DNA of 64,000 nt from CAZSXU01 sp964610505 (GTDB lineage: Bacteria; Arandabacterota; Arandabacteria; JAGLYR01), in the NCBI GenBank assembly GCA_964610505.1, contig CAZSXU010000006.1, positions 62,001-126,000 of the forward strand, given 5' to 3'. This document shows positions 1 to 8,206 of this stretch, piece by piece. The stretch's first letter is position 1; every line of letters begins with the position of its first letter. The notes under the pieces were generated by a model. That model worked only from the letters and a program-made list of their open reading frames with translations, did no database searches and was not told where the DNA came from. The position numbers and the translations under genes are program-made.

Positions 1-1
1 G

Positions 2-958
2 AGCATCGGTTACTTCGCCACCGTGATCCGTTTGACGGACACGATGGGTCTCGCCATCTCGACCGACGGCGTGGGAACCAAACTTCTCGTCGCCCAACAG
101 ATGAATCGCTATGATGGCGTCGGGATCGATTGCGTGGCCATGAACGTGAACGACGTCCTCTGCATCGGAGCGGAGCCCCTGGCCATGGTCGACTACCTGG
201 CCGTCGAAGAACCCGACGCGGAGATGCTCTCCCGGATCGGGGAGAGTCTATACCGGGGCGCCGAGCAGGCCCGCATCGTGATTCCCGGCGGCGAGCTGGC
301 GCAGGTCCGGGAAATGCTCTGCGGCGCAGCCGAGGGGCGGGCCTTCGATCTTGTCGGCACGTGTGTGGGAACCGTGTCCCTGGATCACATTCTGGTCGGA
401 GGCGATCTGGTGGGCGGGGACGCCGTCATCGGCCTGGCGTCCAGCGGCCTCCACTCCAACGGATTCACGCTGGCCCGCAGAGTGATCGATCGGGCCGGTT
501 GGAGTCTCGATCGTCACGTCGATGAGCTGGACCGCTCGATCGGCGAGGCACTCCTCGAACCGACCACAATTTACGTCCCCCAAGTCGAGGCGCTGGCGGC
601 TGCCGGGATTCGTCCCAAGGCCTTGATCCATGTGACCGGCGATGGCCTCCTGAATCTGGCTCGTGTCGAGAGTCCAGCGAGTTTCGCGCTCGATGCGCTG
701 CCTGAGCCCCCGCCCATCTTCCGTTTGATCCAGGATCTTGGGAAGATACGGAGCTCTGAAATGTACGCCGCCTTCAACATGGGGATCGGGTTCTGTGTGA
801 TCTGCTCGGAGGGAGAGAGCGAAGCCTGTGTGGATGCGCTGAGAAGAACCGGAGTGAAAGCGTGGCGCCTGGGTACGGTAGTGGCCGACGGCGGCCGAGA
901 GGTGAAGCTTCCGGGGGTGGGAATCACCGGCCGGGGAAAGCGATTTCGCAGCATCTGA
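2..958 (+). CDS. purM: Phosphoribosylformylglycinamidine cyclo-ligase (PurM), 5' end outside window
   Basis: PurM closes the imidazole ring in purine synthesis (FGAM plus ATP to AIR) in the cytosol. The frame is open from base 2 and reads into the window edge, so the first few dozen residues are missing; the GTG at 23 is an internal valine, not the start. Family signatures seen are STDGVGTK (about residue 21 of the visible part), GIDCVAMNVNDV, GAEPL and the GLHSNGFTLAR stretch. The region usually read as GGETAEMPG is GGELAQVREM here, a variant that still keeps the GGE. The next gene starts 94 bases downstream on the same strand. Confidence 0.93.
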   Translation, partial: SIGYFATVIRLTDTMGLAISTDGVGTKLLVAQQMNRYDGVGIDCVAMNVNDVLCIGAEPLAMVDYLAVEEPDAEMLSRIGESLYRGAEQARIVIPGGELAQVREMLCGAAEGRAFDLVGTCVGTVSLDHILVGGDLVGGDAVIGLASSGLHSNGFTLARRVIDRAGWSLDRHVDELDRSIGEALLEPTTIYVPQVEALAAAGIRPKALIHVTGDGLLNLARVESPASFALDALPEPPPIFRLIQDLGKIRSSEMYAAFNMGIGFCVICSEGESEACVDALRRTGVKAWRLGTVVADGGREVKLPGVGITGRGKRFRSI

Positions 959-1052
959 ACCGACCGGGGCAATGTCAGGATGGTCTCAAGCCGCAAGGGA
1001 AATCAACCGATAAAAGGGGGTGATGAGCAAGAACCGTGAAGGAGAGCGCAGC

Positions 1053-1616
1053 ATGAGCGTCAGAAACGCCAAAAAGGTGGTTAAACAGGTGCGGAAACTC
1101 CAAGATATCATGAAGGGCGTCGCCAACCCCTCCGCGGAAGTGTTTACACCGGTCCTCTGTGACCTCGGACAGCTGGTGCGGGAGGCGGCCGCGTTTCTCC
1201 AACCGCTCTCTCCCCAAGTCAAGTTGACCGCGCGCGTGGCGCCCGACTTGCCCAAAACCCATGCCGATCCCGACCAGATCCAACAGATGATCGTCAATCT
1301 CCATGACAACTCGGTCGAAGCGATGACGGAAAGCGGCACGGAGTCCGGCGGCATCGATATCTCCGTGATGTGGAATCCCGAGGAGTCGGTGATCGTGATC
1401 ATCTACTCCGATGACGGCCCCGGCATTCCCGATGATGCCGTTCCGAACGTGTTCGAGCCGGGATTCACGACGAAGGAGAACACAGAGGGGGTCGGGCTCA
1501 CCGAGTGCCGGGTGGTGGCCATCAACCACAGCGGGGACATTGTCTGCAAGCCCGGCCAGAGTAGCGGCGTGCTGTTCAGCATTCGAATTCCGATCGTGGA
1601 GAATCCGCCCCAGTAG
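1053..1616 (+). CDS. Orphan histidine-kinase-type ATPase (HATPase_c) protein without phosphoacceptor His domain
   Basis: About 187 aa. It shows the GHKL ATPase boxes in order: N box (NLHDNSVEAM, near residue 82), G1 box DDGPGIP (near 119), F box FEPGFTTKENTEG, and a G2-like GVGLTECR instead of the usual GxGLGL. The first 60 residues look like the end of a kinase dimerization helix in NtrB-like proteins, but no H-box histidine is visible, so the protein cannot be a complete sensor kinase. ATG 1053 is preferred because AAGGAG lies 8 bases upstream; GTG 1020 and ATG 1023 have no properly spaced ribosome site. It could be a truncated kinase, or an ATPase/phosphatase partner for the response regulators near 31 kb. 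An intrinsic terminator follows. Confidence 0.8.
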   Translation: MSVRNAKKVVKQVRKLQDIMKGVANPSAEVFTPVLCDLGQLVREAAAFLQPLSPQVKLTARVAPDLPKTHADPDQIQQMIVNLHDNSVEAMTESGTESGGIDISVMWNPEESVIVIIYSDDGPGIPDDAVPNVFEPGFTTKENTEGVGLTECRVVAINHSGDIVCKPGQSSGVLFSIRIPIVENPPQ

Positions 1617-1643
1617 GCCGCCCGTCGATAACGAAAGACAACG

Positions 1644-1675
1644 CCCCGGTGGTCCCCCGACCGCCGGGGTTTCTT
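1644..1675 (+). terminator. Intrinsic terminator after the orphan ATPase gene
   Basis: A 10-bp GC-rich stem (1644-1653 with 1660-1669, one G-T pair) with a 6-base loop is followed by TTTCTT. It lies 28 bases after the stop codon. Confidence 0.8.
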
Positions 1676-1693
1676 ATTGTGGGACGCCGGGGC

Positions 1694-1720
1694 GGCCACA
1701 GATTGCACAGATTTCACGGA
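1694..1720. repeat. Dispersed short repeat, copy 1 (CACAGATTGCACAGATT type)
   Basis: The stretch GGCCACAGATTGCACAGATT closely matches 63842-63863 near the other end of the window. Both copies are intergenic and in the same orientation. Similar sequence is common as non-coding dispersed repeat in environmental genomes (recollection, not searched). Confidence 0.5.
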
Positions 1721-1773
1721 TGGGAGGGGCAAGCCCCCTCCGGGCGCCAGGCCGGCAGTAGCCGCCCGCACCG

Positions 1774-1806
1774 CCGTTCGCCCTGAGCCTGTCGAAGGGT
1801 GAGCGG
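1774..1806. repeat. REP-like palindrome in the gap 1617-1959
   Basis: Eleven bases at 1774-1784 pair fully (two G-T pairs) with 1796-1806 around the loop GAGCCTGTCGA. The core CCCTGAGCCTGTCGAAGGG is a palindromic motif known from many bacterial genomes as REP-type sequence. The rest of this 343-base gap holds the terminator, the dispersed repeat and a possible promoter (1859-1887); no coding region is seen. Confidence 0.55.
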
Positions 1807-1858
1807 CCGCCGATTCCCCGCCCCCGATTTCCCCCGGTCCTGCTCTCCTAGAATGCAG

Positions 1859-1887
1859 TTGTCCAGGCACTCCGCACTTAGTACTCT
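1859..1887 (+). promoter_or_regulatory. Possible sigma-70 promoter of the deaminase lipoprotein gene
   Basis: TTGTCC, 17-base spacer, TACTCT, about 70 bases before the start codon. The match to consensus is weak. Confidence 0.3.
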
Positions 1888-1959
1888 GTACTTCCTACTG
1901 TTCCGTGGACTCGGTACTTCTGTGTCCCAGTTGCGAGACACAACAGGGAGGGACGCCGC

Positions 1960-2589
1960 ATGAAACTCGCGAGCACGTCCAGGAAAGTTGAGCGTCTGGG
2001 GTGTTGCCTCTTGATCTGCGGCACGTTGGCAATGCTGGGCCTCGGTTGTGCCGGGGGGGGCGATAGCTCCGCTTCGGAAGAGGTACAGGACGATCCGCGA
2101 GCAAGTGCCTTCGACTGTCGGATGATTGCCCATACGTATGAGCTTGCGAAGAAGGCCACGGGTAGCGGTAATCCGCCATTCGGGGCCATCCTGGTGCGAG
2201 GGGATTCAATCGTGGCGGAGGCAATCAACACGGGCAGGAGCACGGGTGATGTTACAGGGCACGCGGAGATCAGTCTCATCAGCGACGCGAGCCGCCGATT
2301 TGGCCGCGAGTACCTCTCGGAGTGCCGGCTCTACACCAGTACGGAACCGTGCGTCATGTGTGCCGGCGCCATCAGATGGGCGGGAATTCCAAGGGTCGTC
2401 TATGGGACGCCGCAGAACTTGAGAGGGTGGTTTCAAGAGATCCCATGCCGGGAAATCTTGGAGACGATCGCACCGCGGACCGAGGTCATCGGACCCGTCT
2501 TGCAGGAAGAAGGGCGGAAGGTGCGCTCCGGGTTCCGTGGGAAAGGATCGCCGGGTAAGCCGCACACGCAGGACGAAACCCCGAAGTAG
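1960..2589 (+). CDS. Exported cytidine/guanine-deaminase-fold lipoprotein
   Basis: 209 aa. A hydrophobic N-terminus ends in a lipobox (MLGLGC, Cys about 30), predicting export and lipidation. The body is a zinc deaminase of the CDA/TadA/guanine deaminase class: the HAE zinc/proton-shuttle motif (GHAEISLI, about residue 100) and the PCxxC motif (TEPCVMCAGAI, about 130) are both intact. The exact substrate is not readable; guanine deaminase or nucleoside deaminase is closest. Such enzymes are normally cytosolic, so the lipoprotein signal is the oddity. The start is supported by GGGAGG upstream. It appears monocistronic. Confidence 0.85.
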   Translation: MKLASTSRKVERLGCCLLICGTLAMLGLGCAGGGDSSASEEVQDDPRASAFDCRMIAHTYELAKKATGSGNPPFGAILVRGDSIVAEAINTGRSTGDVTGHAEISLISDASRRFGREYLSECRLYTSTEPCVMCAGAIRWAGIPRVVYGTPQNLRGWFQEIPCREILETIAPRTEVIGPVLQEEGRKVRSGFRGKGSPGKPHTQDETPK

Positions 2590-2775
2590 GGGAAAGGCAC
2601 TTCCGGTCTTTCAACCGACGATCCTCGGACTCAGCTCTTGGCCCCGACATGCATACTCAGTGTGTTCCTGGGAAGTCTGACGACGGAGGGACCTAGGAGG
2701 CGTTGCCAGATTGATCAGTCTGTGTTTCTCTTGACGGGAGTGAGGGAATCCGCAGGCGAGGACTCTCAGAGGACA

Positions 2776-2805
2776 GTGAGGCTGTTGAAAAAGCCCCCGC
2801 CTCAC
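2776..2805. repeat. Hairpin with TTTTTCAACAGCC motif in the gap 2590-2922
   Basis: GTGAGGC (2776-2782) pairs with GCCTCAC (2799-2805); on the minus strand the loop reads GGCTTTTTCAACAGCC. The same TTCAAC(A/G)G(C/T)C core occurs near 8295, 10140 and 17190. Nothing else is recognised in this 333-base gap. Confidence 0.5.
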
Positions 2806-2922
2806 CCCTCGATATTTCCAATCGAAACATTCTCCAACGTCGTGGCGTCGGACGCGGGTGAGGGCCACGGCTCGTGCAGATTCCCGTGTTTCGGGAAGAT
2901 CCATCCCCAGGAGATCAGGCTC

Positions 2923-4440
2923 ATGAGGGAAGTCATTTTCATCCTGGCTGCGCTGGTTCTCGTGCTCGTCGTCGGTTGCACCCAGAACAACGGATCCGCA
3001 TCGGTGGCGGACGAATCCCATGTCTGCTTTGACGAGCGTTTTCGGGAGGTTCGGGGCACAATCTTGCAGGCGGTTGCCGACGGGGATGTGCGGTCGGTAT
3101 CGGTTGCGGTTGCAGAAGACGGGAAGATCATTTGGGAGGAGGCCTTCGGCTGGGCCGACAAGGAGAATCGGATCCGCGCCACGCCTCACACGATGTACCG
3201 GCTCGGTTCGATATCAAAACCCATCACGGCCACGGCTCTCATGGTGCTCGTGGAAGAAGGCCGGGTGGACCTGGATCAGCCCATCATCGAGTATCTGGGA
3301 GGGCTATCCCTTCGCTCCCATGTTGGGTCCGAGCGGGATGTGACCGTAAGACACGTTCTGAATCACCGCGCTGGAATGCCGCCCCACAACCTGGCTTTCT
3401 TCCAAGACGGCCCCCACGACCGTCAGCCCTTCGAAGAGACCGTGCGCAGGTACGGCATCGTCACGTTCTCGCCCGGAGGATCCTACATATACTGCAATCT
3501 CGGCTATGAGTTGATCGCCTACCTCATTGCCCAAGTGTCCGGAATGAGCTTCCCCCAGTACGTGAAGGAGAATGTATTCACGCCCCTCGGAATGCCCGAG
3601 GCGGTCGTCTATGACGGAACGAGCCCGGTTCGGCACGCGGCCGTTTGCTACAGCCCAGAATTCACGCCCATTCCTACCTACTCCTATGCTTATCCGGGGG
3701 CGGGGGATGTTTTCTGCAGTGCCCATGAGCTGATCCGGTTTGCGATGTTTCATCTGAAGAACCGCCTTGCAGACCAAGAGCCGATTCTCACGGACGAAGC
3801 CATCGATCACATGCAGGCGGCCCACCCGCCCTCCAATACTGTATATGGAGTGGGGTGGGTCTTCGATGTCAACGAGTTGGGATACCGGTCGGTCCATCAT
3901 GGAGGGGAGGGGCCGGGAGCCGACAATTTCATGAGGATGGTCCCTTCCGAAAACATTGCCTTCGTTGTTCTCTGTAACAGCGAGTGGGGGGAGCATCTCA
4001 GCCAGATCCAGGAGGCCATGTGCACAGTTCTCATCCCGGAGCTCGCGGAGATCAAGAAGGACGCTCCCGACGGTGGCGGCCAGGAGATGATATTGCCGGA
4101 AGATCTTCTGGGAACGTGGGAGGGGAAGATCGTGGCCCACGATAGGAACATCGCAGTACTACTGGAAATGAGTGAACCTGAGGGAGTGAGGATCCGTCTT
4201 TCGGAACAGCCGGAGGATGAAGTCGATCTGGCAGTCGCCACCTCCAACTTCCTCCTCGGGAATTTCCCGGGGACCATTCCCACACCCGACGGCGGGCGCT
4301 ATCCCAGCAGCGTTCGATTGGCCCTTGTGCGCAGCGGGGAACGGCTCAGTGGCCAGGCGACGGCGGTCGGATGGATGGAAGAGCGCCAGGCGGCTTACGA
4401 GCTTTCGTCATGGATTGAAGTCGTGAGGAGAGAGCAATGA
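2923..4440 (+). CDS. Beta-lactamase-fold serine hydrolase lipoprotein (class C / penicillin-binding-protein-like)
   Basis: 505 aa. A signal sequence with lipobox (LVVGC, Cys about 19) places it in the envelope. The catalytic core has the SxxK motif (GSISKPITAT, about residue 105), the YxN motif (YCNLGYELIAYLI, about 195) and an HxG-type third motif (HHGGEGPG) in place of KTG, as in class C/esterase EstB-like members. An additional C-terminal domain of about 120 residues follows. Substrate (peptide, ester or beta-lactam) cannot be told. ATG 2923 was chosen because AGGAG lies 9 bases upstream and the signal peptide begins exactly there; the frame extends upstream without such support. Confidence 0.88.
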   Translation: MREVIFILAALVLVLVVGCTQNNGSASVADESHVCFDERFREVRGTILQAVADGDVRSVSVAVAEDGKIIWEEAFGWADKENRIRATPHTMYRLGSISKPITATALMVLVEEGRVDLDQPIIEYLGGLSLRSHVGSERDVTVRHVLNHRAGMPPHNLAFFQDGPHDRQPFEETVRRYGIVTFSPGGSYIYCNLGYELIAYLIAQVSGMSFPQYVKENVFTPLGMPEAVVYDGTSPVRHAAVCYSPEFTPIPTYSYAYPGAGDVFCSAHELIRFAMFHLKNRLADQEPILTDEAIDHMQAAHPPSNTVYGVGWVFDVNELGYRSVHHGGEGPGADNFMRMVPSENIAFVVLCNSEWGEHLSQIQEAMCTVLIPELAEIKKDAPDGGGQEMILPEDLLGTWEGKIVAHDRNIAVLLEMSEPEGVRIRLSEQPEDEVDLAVATSNFLLGNFPGTIPTPDGGRYPSSVRLALVRSGERLSGQATAVGWMEERQAAYELSSWIEVVRREQ

Positions 4441-4443
4441 TCG

Positions 4444-4510
4444 TGTCCCCCTCAGGGGACAGTCACCCCTTTTCGTAAACTATCCTGCATCCGGGAACGG
4501 CTGTTCCCGG
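4444..4510. terminator. Two adjacent hairpins after the serine hydrolase gene
   Basis: TGTCCCC-CTCA-GGGGACA (4444-4461) and CCGGGAAC-GGCT-GTTCCCGG (4491-4510) are perfect stems of 7 and 8 bp. Neither carries a clean T-run, though CCCCTTTT follows the first. They may end transcription between the converging genes; the first also resembles REP-type palindromes. Confidence 0.45.
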
Positions 4511-4523
4511 CCTTTACGGCTCT

Positions 4524-4702
4524 AGCCCGTATTTCTCACCAGCCTCGTCGCGAGGCGTTGTAGATACCTGTAATGACGAGGAATGCGAGCGAGGAGACCG
4601 CAGTCGTACCGAAAGGTACGTCGAGGATCGCCGAACGAGTATGACGAAGCCAGTGCAGGTAGATGCGACGCCGCAGCAGATGGCAGGCGAGAAATGCGGG
4701 CT
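4524..4702. mobile_element. 179-bp MITE-like repeat, copy 1
   Basis: Same length and about 92% identical (roughly 14 substitutions, no gaps) to 31904-32082. The ends are inverted repeats: AGCCCGTATTTCTC on the left and the complement GAGAAATGCGGGCT on the right; including one more base each side it reads CTAG...CTAG. It has no plausible coding capacity. Its right end supplies the TAG stop codon of the leftward outer-membrane protein gene. It fits a non-autonomous miniature element or long REP unit; no matching transposase lies in the window. Confidence 0.75.
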
Positions 4703-6041
4703 AGAACCGCATGTACGTCGTCAACGCCAGAAGTCCGCCCTTGGCATTGCCGGGGGAGAAGCTCCGGGTGAGGGCCGCCGCGTCGAATCGTAACGCGCCA
4801 AGATGCAGGCCAAAGCCTCCTGCAAGGCACGTCCCCATCCCGCCGCCGAAGGAAACGCTTGTCCGAAGCGGAATCCACGCGGGCCACCGGACCTCCGTAC
4901 CGAGGGTGAGTTTCGGACTCGTCGAGACGCCGGCGAAACTCCGGAATCCCTGGTCGTAGGCCGTCGTGAAGAGACATCGTCGTGTCTCCCGCGTGAACTC
5001 GACATGAAGCATGGTGGGCAGGGGGACGTCGAACCCGTCCACGGGAGTGTCCGATTCTTCATCAACAATCAGGTCCTCTTCATCCGCGTTCGCCACGGTG
5101 AGAGAGTCCACGGAGTAGCTGTACGATTTCTCCGTTCCCCGGTCCCACGAGATGGTGCTGCCGATGTCCCGAAGGACCACGGCGGTTTTCCACTTGCGAG
5201 AGAGATCGCCGGCGATTCCAAGGTCGAAGCCGAATCCGTGTCCGACGGTGGGTGTGTACTCCCAGTCGGACTCGCCGTCTTTCTCCACCTTCTCCGTCTC
5301 GCCGGAAAACTGAACCTTGACGCCGGCTCGGCCGCTGGCTTTCGACGGGTAGGTCACGAGGTGCCCCTGTGATTCCAGCACTTCGAAATATGCGGCGCCG
5401 GTGAGGATCTTGAAGGACACGCCCCAGCGTCCGTTTGCAAAGGGTAGCCAGGAAGTCCTCCGCCCGTAGGACAACGCCGTTTCGAGAAAGGCGATGCTCT
5501 CCCCCGACGTTCCGTCGAAGGAGTACGTATGGTGCAGCTCATTCCCCGTGAAGAGAAGGTCGAAGTAGTCCTTCGCCAACGTCAGGGAGCCGAACACGCG
5601 CGGGGTGGCCGCGATCCCGACCGGGCCCATTGTGAATCCCAGGATGTTGCCGGCGGCCTCCGCTCGAATCTGGAAGTGGTCCTCGGGAATGCTCGACAGG
5701 ATCTCGCTCTTCTCCCTCAGGGTCAGCTCCGTACCCGGTCTCGTGAACCGGTTGTACTGGTCGAGGCTGAAACTGTTGTTGGACGCGCCGAGGGCGGCGC
5801 TGAGAAACATCAGGGAGAAGGCGGGGCGGTCGCGGGCGGCCAGATTCGCCGGGTTGCTCCAGATGGCGTTGACGCCCGTCACGGTAGCGGCCCCAGCGCC
5901 TCCCAACGACAGATCCCGGGCGGTTACGGGAGCGGCCGGGATCGCCTCAGTCGGTCCACCGAGCACGGCGGCACAGATGCACAGCGCTGGCAGGGCGCGG
6001 CGGTGCCGGTATCCGGTCACGGCGTTGGCAACGTCTCTCAT
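4701..6041 (-). CDS. Outer-membrane beta-barrel protein (PorV/FadL-like fold), hypothetical
   Basis: 446 aa. A signal peptide (cleavage near residue 38, after the A-rich stretch) is followed by an ARDLSLGGAGAATVTGVNAIWSNPANLA-type opening, characteristic of PorV/PorQ/FadL-related barrels, then alternating amphipathic strands ending in a terminal aromatic (YMRF). ATG 6041 is chosen for GGGGGAG 6 bases upstream. The stop codon TAG lies within the terminal repeat of the adjacent 179-bp element. It is 17 bases downstream of the large lipoprotein gene and probably co-transcribed with it. Role unknown; transport or assembly of surface material is possible. Confidence 0.75.
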   Translation of the reverse strand: MRDVANAVTGYRHRRALPALCICAAVLGGPTEAIPAAPVTARDLSLGGAGAATVTGVNAIWSNPANLAARDRPAFSLMFLSAALGASNNSFSLDQYNRFTRPGTELTLREKSEILSSIPEDHFQIRAEAAGNILGFTMGPVGIAATPRVFGSLTLAKDYFDLLFTGNELHHTYSFDGTSGESIAFLETALSYGRRTSWLPFANGRWGVSFKILTGAAYFEVLESQGHLVTYPSKASGRAGVKVQFSGETEKVEKDGESDWEYTPTVGHGFGFDLGIAGDLSRKWKTAVVLRDIGSTISWDRGTEKSYSYSVDSLTVANADEEDLIVDEESDTPVDGFDVPLPTMLHVEFTRETRRCLFTTAYDQGFRSFAGVSTSPKLTLGTEVRWPAWIPLRTSVSFGGGMGTCLAGGFGLHLGALRFDAAALTRSFSPGNAKGGLLALTTYMRF

Positions 6042-6058
6042 CGTTTTCTCCCCCGATT

Positions 6059-8206
6059 TCACTTGTCCTCCGGCATTTCTACGGCGGCCGTGAAGCGGAT
6101 TCGGGCCTGAGTCTGGATGTAGTCGGAGCTGCATACCTTGACCGACCGCCCCTCGGTCGACAACAGGCGGAGGGTGGTCCCCATATACACGATCTTGATC
6201 TGACCTCCGGGATTCCTGAACAGATCCAGATCCTCGTAGGTCAGAGCCAGCGAGTTTTGCGACCGGACGGCCTCGACCACGACGCCGGTTTCGTCACAGA
6301 TGCCGGGATTGAGCTCGACGGGGTCGAGAGCGAAATCCGGGTCGCTGAACACCCGAGTGGAATCCATCGCGAAATTGGCGGTCGCGACCACTCCCACTGC
6401 CGTATGATTGACGAAAGTCACCCAGATCTCGGCCGCTCTCATGCGGGCGGAAAGCTCCCCGTCGACGGCGTTGTCGCCGCCGTCAGCGTCCCCGTTCTCG
6501 GGCAGAATCTCGATTTCCGTCAGATCCGATTCGATCTCCTGCTCTTCGAAGGACAGATGCAGGGGCACCTCAAACTCGAAGGTTCCCTCGACGTAGTCGG
6601 TCTGGGAAACCGTGCCCGGGGTATGCCCGTCGCCGGCGCGGGCCTCGCCACTGACGCTCACGGTGCTGGGGAGGTTGTTCAGGAAATTCACGATCGTGCT
6701 GTTGTTCTGATCGAGGATGACCATTGTCGTATCCGATTCGGACTTGGCCGCCTGTCCGATGTCGACCTCGATGGGCAGGATCACGACCGTGCCCTTGTCG
6801 GATCGGCCGATCGCCTCCATGGACAGATGGAGCGGAATCGAGATGCTGGACATCAACTTGAGCGTAAGGCGGGCCTGCTCGAGCGAAATGCCGTCGAGGT
6901 CGCCGGGGACGTCCACCTCCTGAGTGGTGGGCGACAACTCGAAAGCCGTGCTGTCCAGAATTCCCGAGACCCGGGCGAAGGACAGCGTGTCGAACAAGGC
7001 GTCGACGGTCAGGCCGTCACCGGCTTCGAGAGTCACGATCTCTCCGGTCTCCTCCGTCGTCACAGTCGCACGAATATGGAGGACCTGACTTTCTCCCGGA
7101 GGGGGTAGAGCGGCGACCAGAGTATACCCGCCGAGGTCCACCACGGAGGTTCGCTGCCCTTCGGCCGGAAGGTTCACGGAGGCCCGAAGCGGGACACCGG
7201 TCGGGTCGCGAAGTTCTCCAATTTCCAGGGAGCCCATCAGCGGAACGGGCAGGTCGTTGTCTATCTCAAGGTGGAGGCCGCCGCGCGCGATCTCGGCTTC
7301 GGTCAGAATCATCCCTTCGGGGATACCGGCCGTCTCCTCATGTTCGATTTCAGTGGAAGGCAATTCCGCCGAAGCTCCGATGGCCCTCAGGTTGTCGAGG
7401 GTCACCCCGAGGGTCACCCCGTCGCCGTCGTCGATCATCACCGCCCCGCCGTGCGATCCCTCGGAATCTCCGCTGGCCCGAATGCGGAGGTCGTGGGTGA
7501 GAGTCTTACCCGAGAGGTCGGTGGTGGAGGAATCGGTCTGTCCCGCCGGAATGCTCGGGAAATCGACGGAAGCAATGAGGGCGGACGAAATCCCGTCGAT
7601 CAGGTCCAGACGGATATTTTCGATGGCGACGGGAAGATCATTGGAGATCACCGTCTTGAGCCCCCCCTCTTCGAGGGTCATCGAGGAGAACCCTCCCGGT
7701 TCCGGAACCGTCGCCTCGATCTCCTGGAACTCGAAACCCGGTACCGGGACGGCCTGCCCATCGAGTGCCTGAGAGGGCGGCCAGAGGTCGCCGAACAACA
7801 ACTCCGTTTCCTGCGGGGCGGGAGCGTCCAGCTCAAACGCGCCGATGGTCGGATGGAAGGAAGCCTGGATGGGATCGACGGTGAGCCGATCCCCGATTTC
7901 GGTACGCTCCACCGCGCCCTCGAAGCAAAACGCGACCACGCCCGAAGGATCCTCGACGAGATCGTCCGACTCATCCACCCATTCGGAGAGGAATGTCGTC
8001 TCCATGCCGAGGGGGACGTTGAATTCGGCTTCCCACGTCGGCAGCTCCGGATTGGTATTGACGCTGCACCCGCCGGCGAGACAGATCAAGGAGAGCCCGG
8101 CACGGGCGGATCCACGCAGAATCCTTCCCGTCCAAGGCGATCTTCTTCTTCCGCCCGGGGTTCGTTCTTTCGAAGGCGGTCCCAGGATTCCGGGTGGTTG
8201 TTTCAT
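6059..8206 (-). CDS. Large hypothetical lipoprotein with repeated beta-sandwich-like units
   Basis: 715 aa. A long basic n-region precedes a hydrophobic segment and a lipobox (CLAGGC, Cys about 47). The body contains at least two copies of a roughly 115-residue unit with shared landmarks: NDLPV, a segment of alternating hydrophobics, an (S/N)xDLxG(K/Y)TL motif, then LHIRA or LRIRA. A third more divergent unit follows. The pattern recalls LEA14-like or other all-beta domains, but I do not recognise the family. GGGGAG precedes ATG 8206. It heads a two-gene leftward unit with the barrel protein. Confidence 0.7.
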   Translation of the reverse strand: MKQPPGILGPPSKERTPGGRRRSPWTGRILRGSARAGLSLICLAGGCSVNTNPELPTWEAEFNVPLGMETTFLSEWVDESDDLVEDPSGVVAFCFEGAVERTEIGDRLTVDPIQASFHPTIGAFELDAPAPQETELLFGDLWPPSQALDGQAVPVPGFEFQEIEATVPEPGGFSSMTLEEGGLKTVISNDLPVAIENIRLDLIDGISSALIASVDFPSIPAGQTDSSTTDLSGKTLTHDLRIRASGDSEGSHGGAVMIDDGDGVTLGVTLDNLRAIGASAELPSTEIEHEETAGIPEGMILTEAEIARGGLHLEIDNDLPVPLMGSLEIGELRDPTGVPLRASVNLPAEGQRTSVVDLGGYTLVAALPPPGESQVLHIRATVTTEETGEIVTLEAGDGLTVDALFDTLSFARVSGILDSTAFELSPTTQEVDVPGDLDGISLEQARLTLKLMSSISIPLHLSMEAIGRSDKGTVVILPIEVDIGQAAKSESDTTMVILDQNNSTIVNFLNNLPSTVSVSGEARAGDGHTPGTVSQTDYVEGTFEFEVPLHLSFEEQEIESDLTEIEILPENGDADGGDNAVDGELSARMRAAEIWVTFVNHTAVGVVATANFAMDSTRVFSDPDFALDPVELNPGICDETGVVVEAVRSQNSLALTYEDLDLFRNPGGQIKIVYMGTTLRLLSTEGRSVKVCSSDYIQTQARIRFTAAVEMPEDK

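Noticed and set aside
2638..2922. N-terminal extension of the beta-lactamase-fold gene
   Set aside because: No ribosome site, and the signal peptide and lipobox begin exactly at ATG 2923 with AGGAG 9 bases upstream.
4522..4977. Leftward frame across the 179-bp repeat and the barrel gene
   Set aside because: It is antisense shadow of the barrel gene plus repeat DNA.
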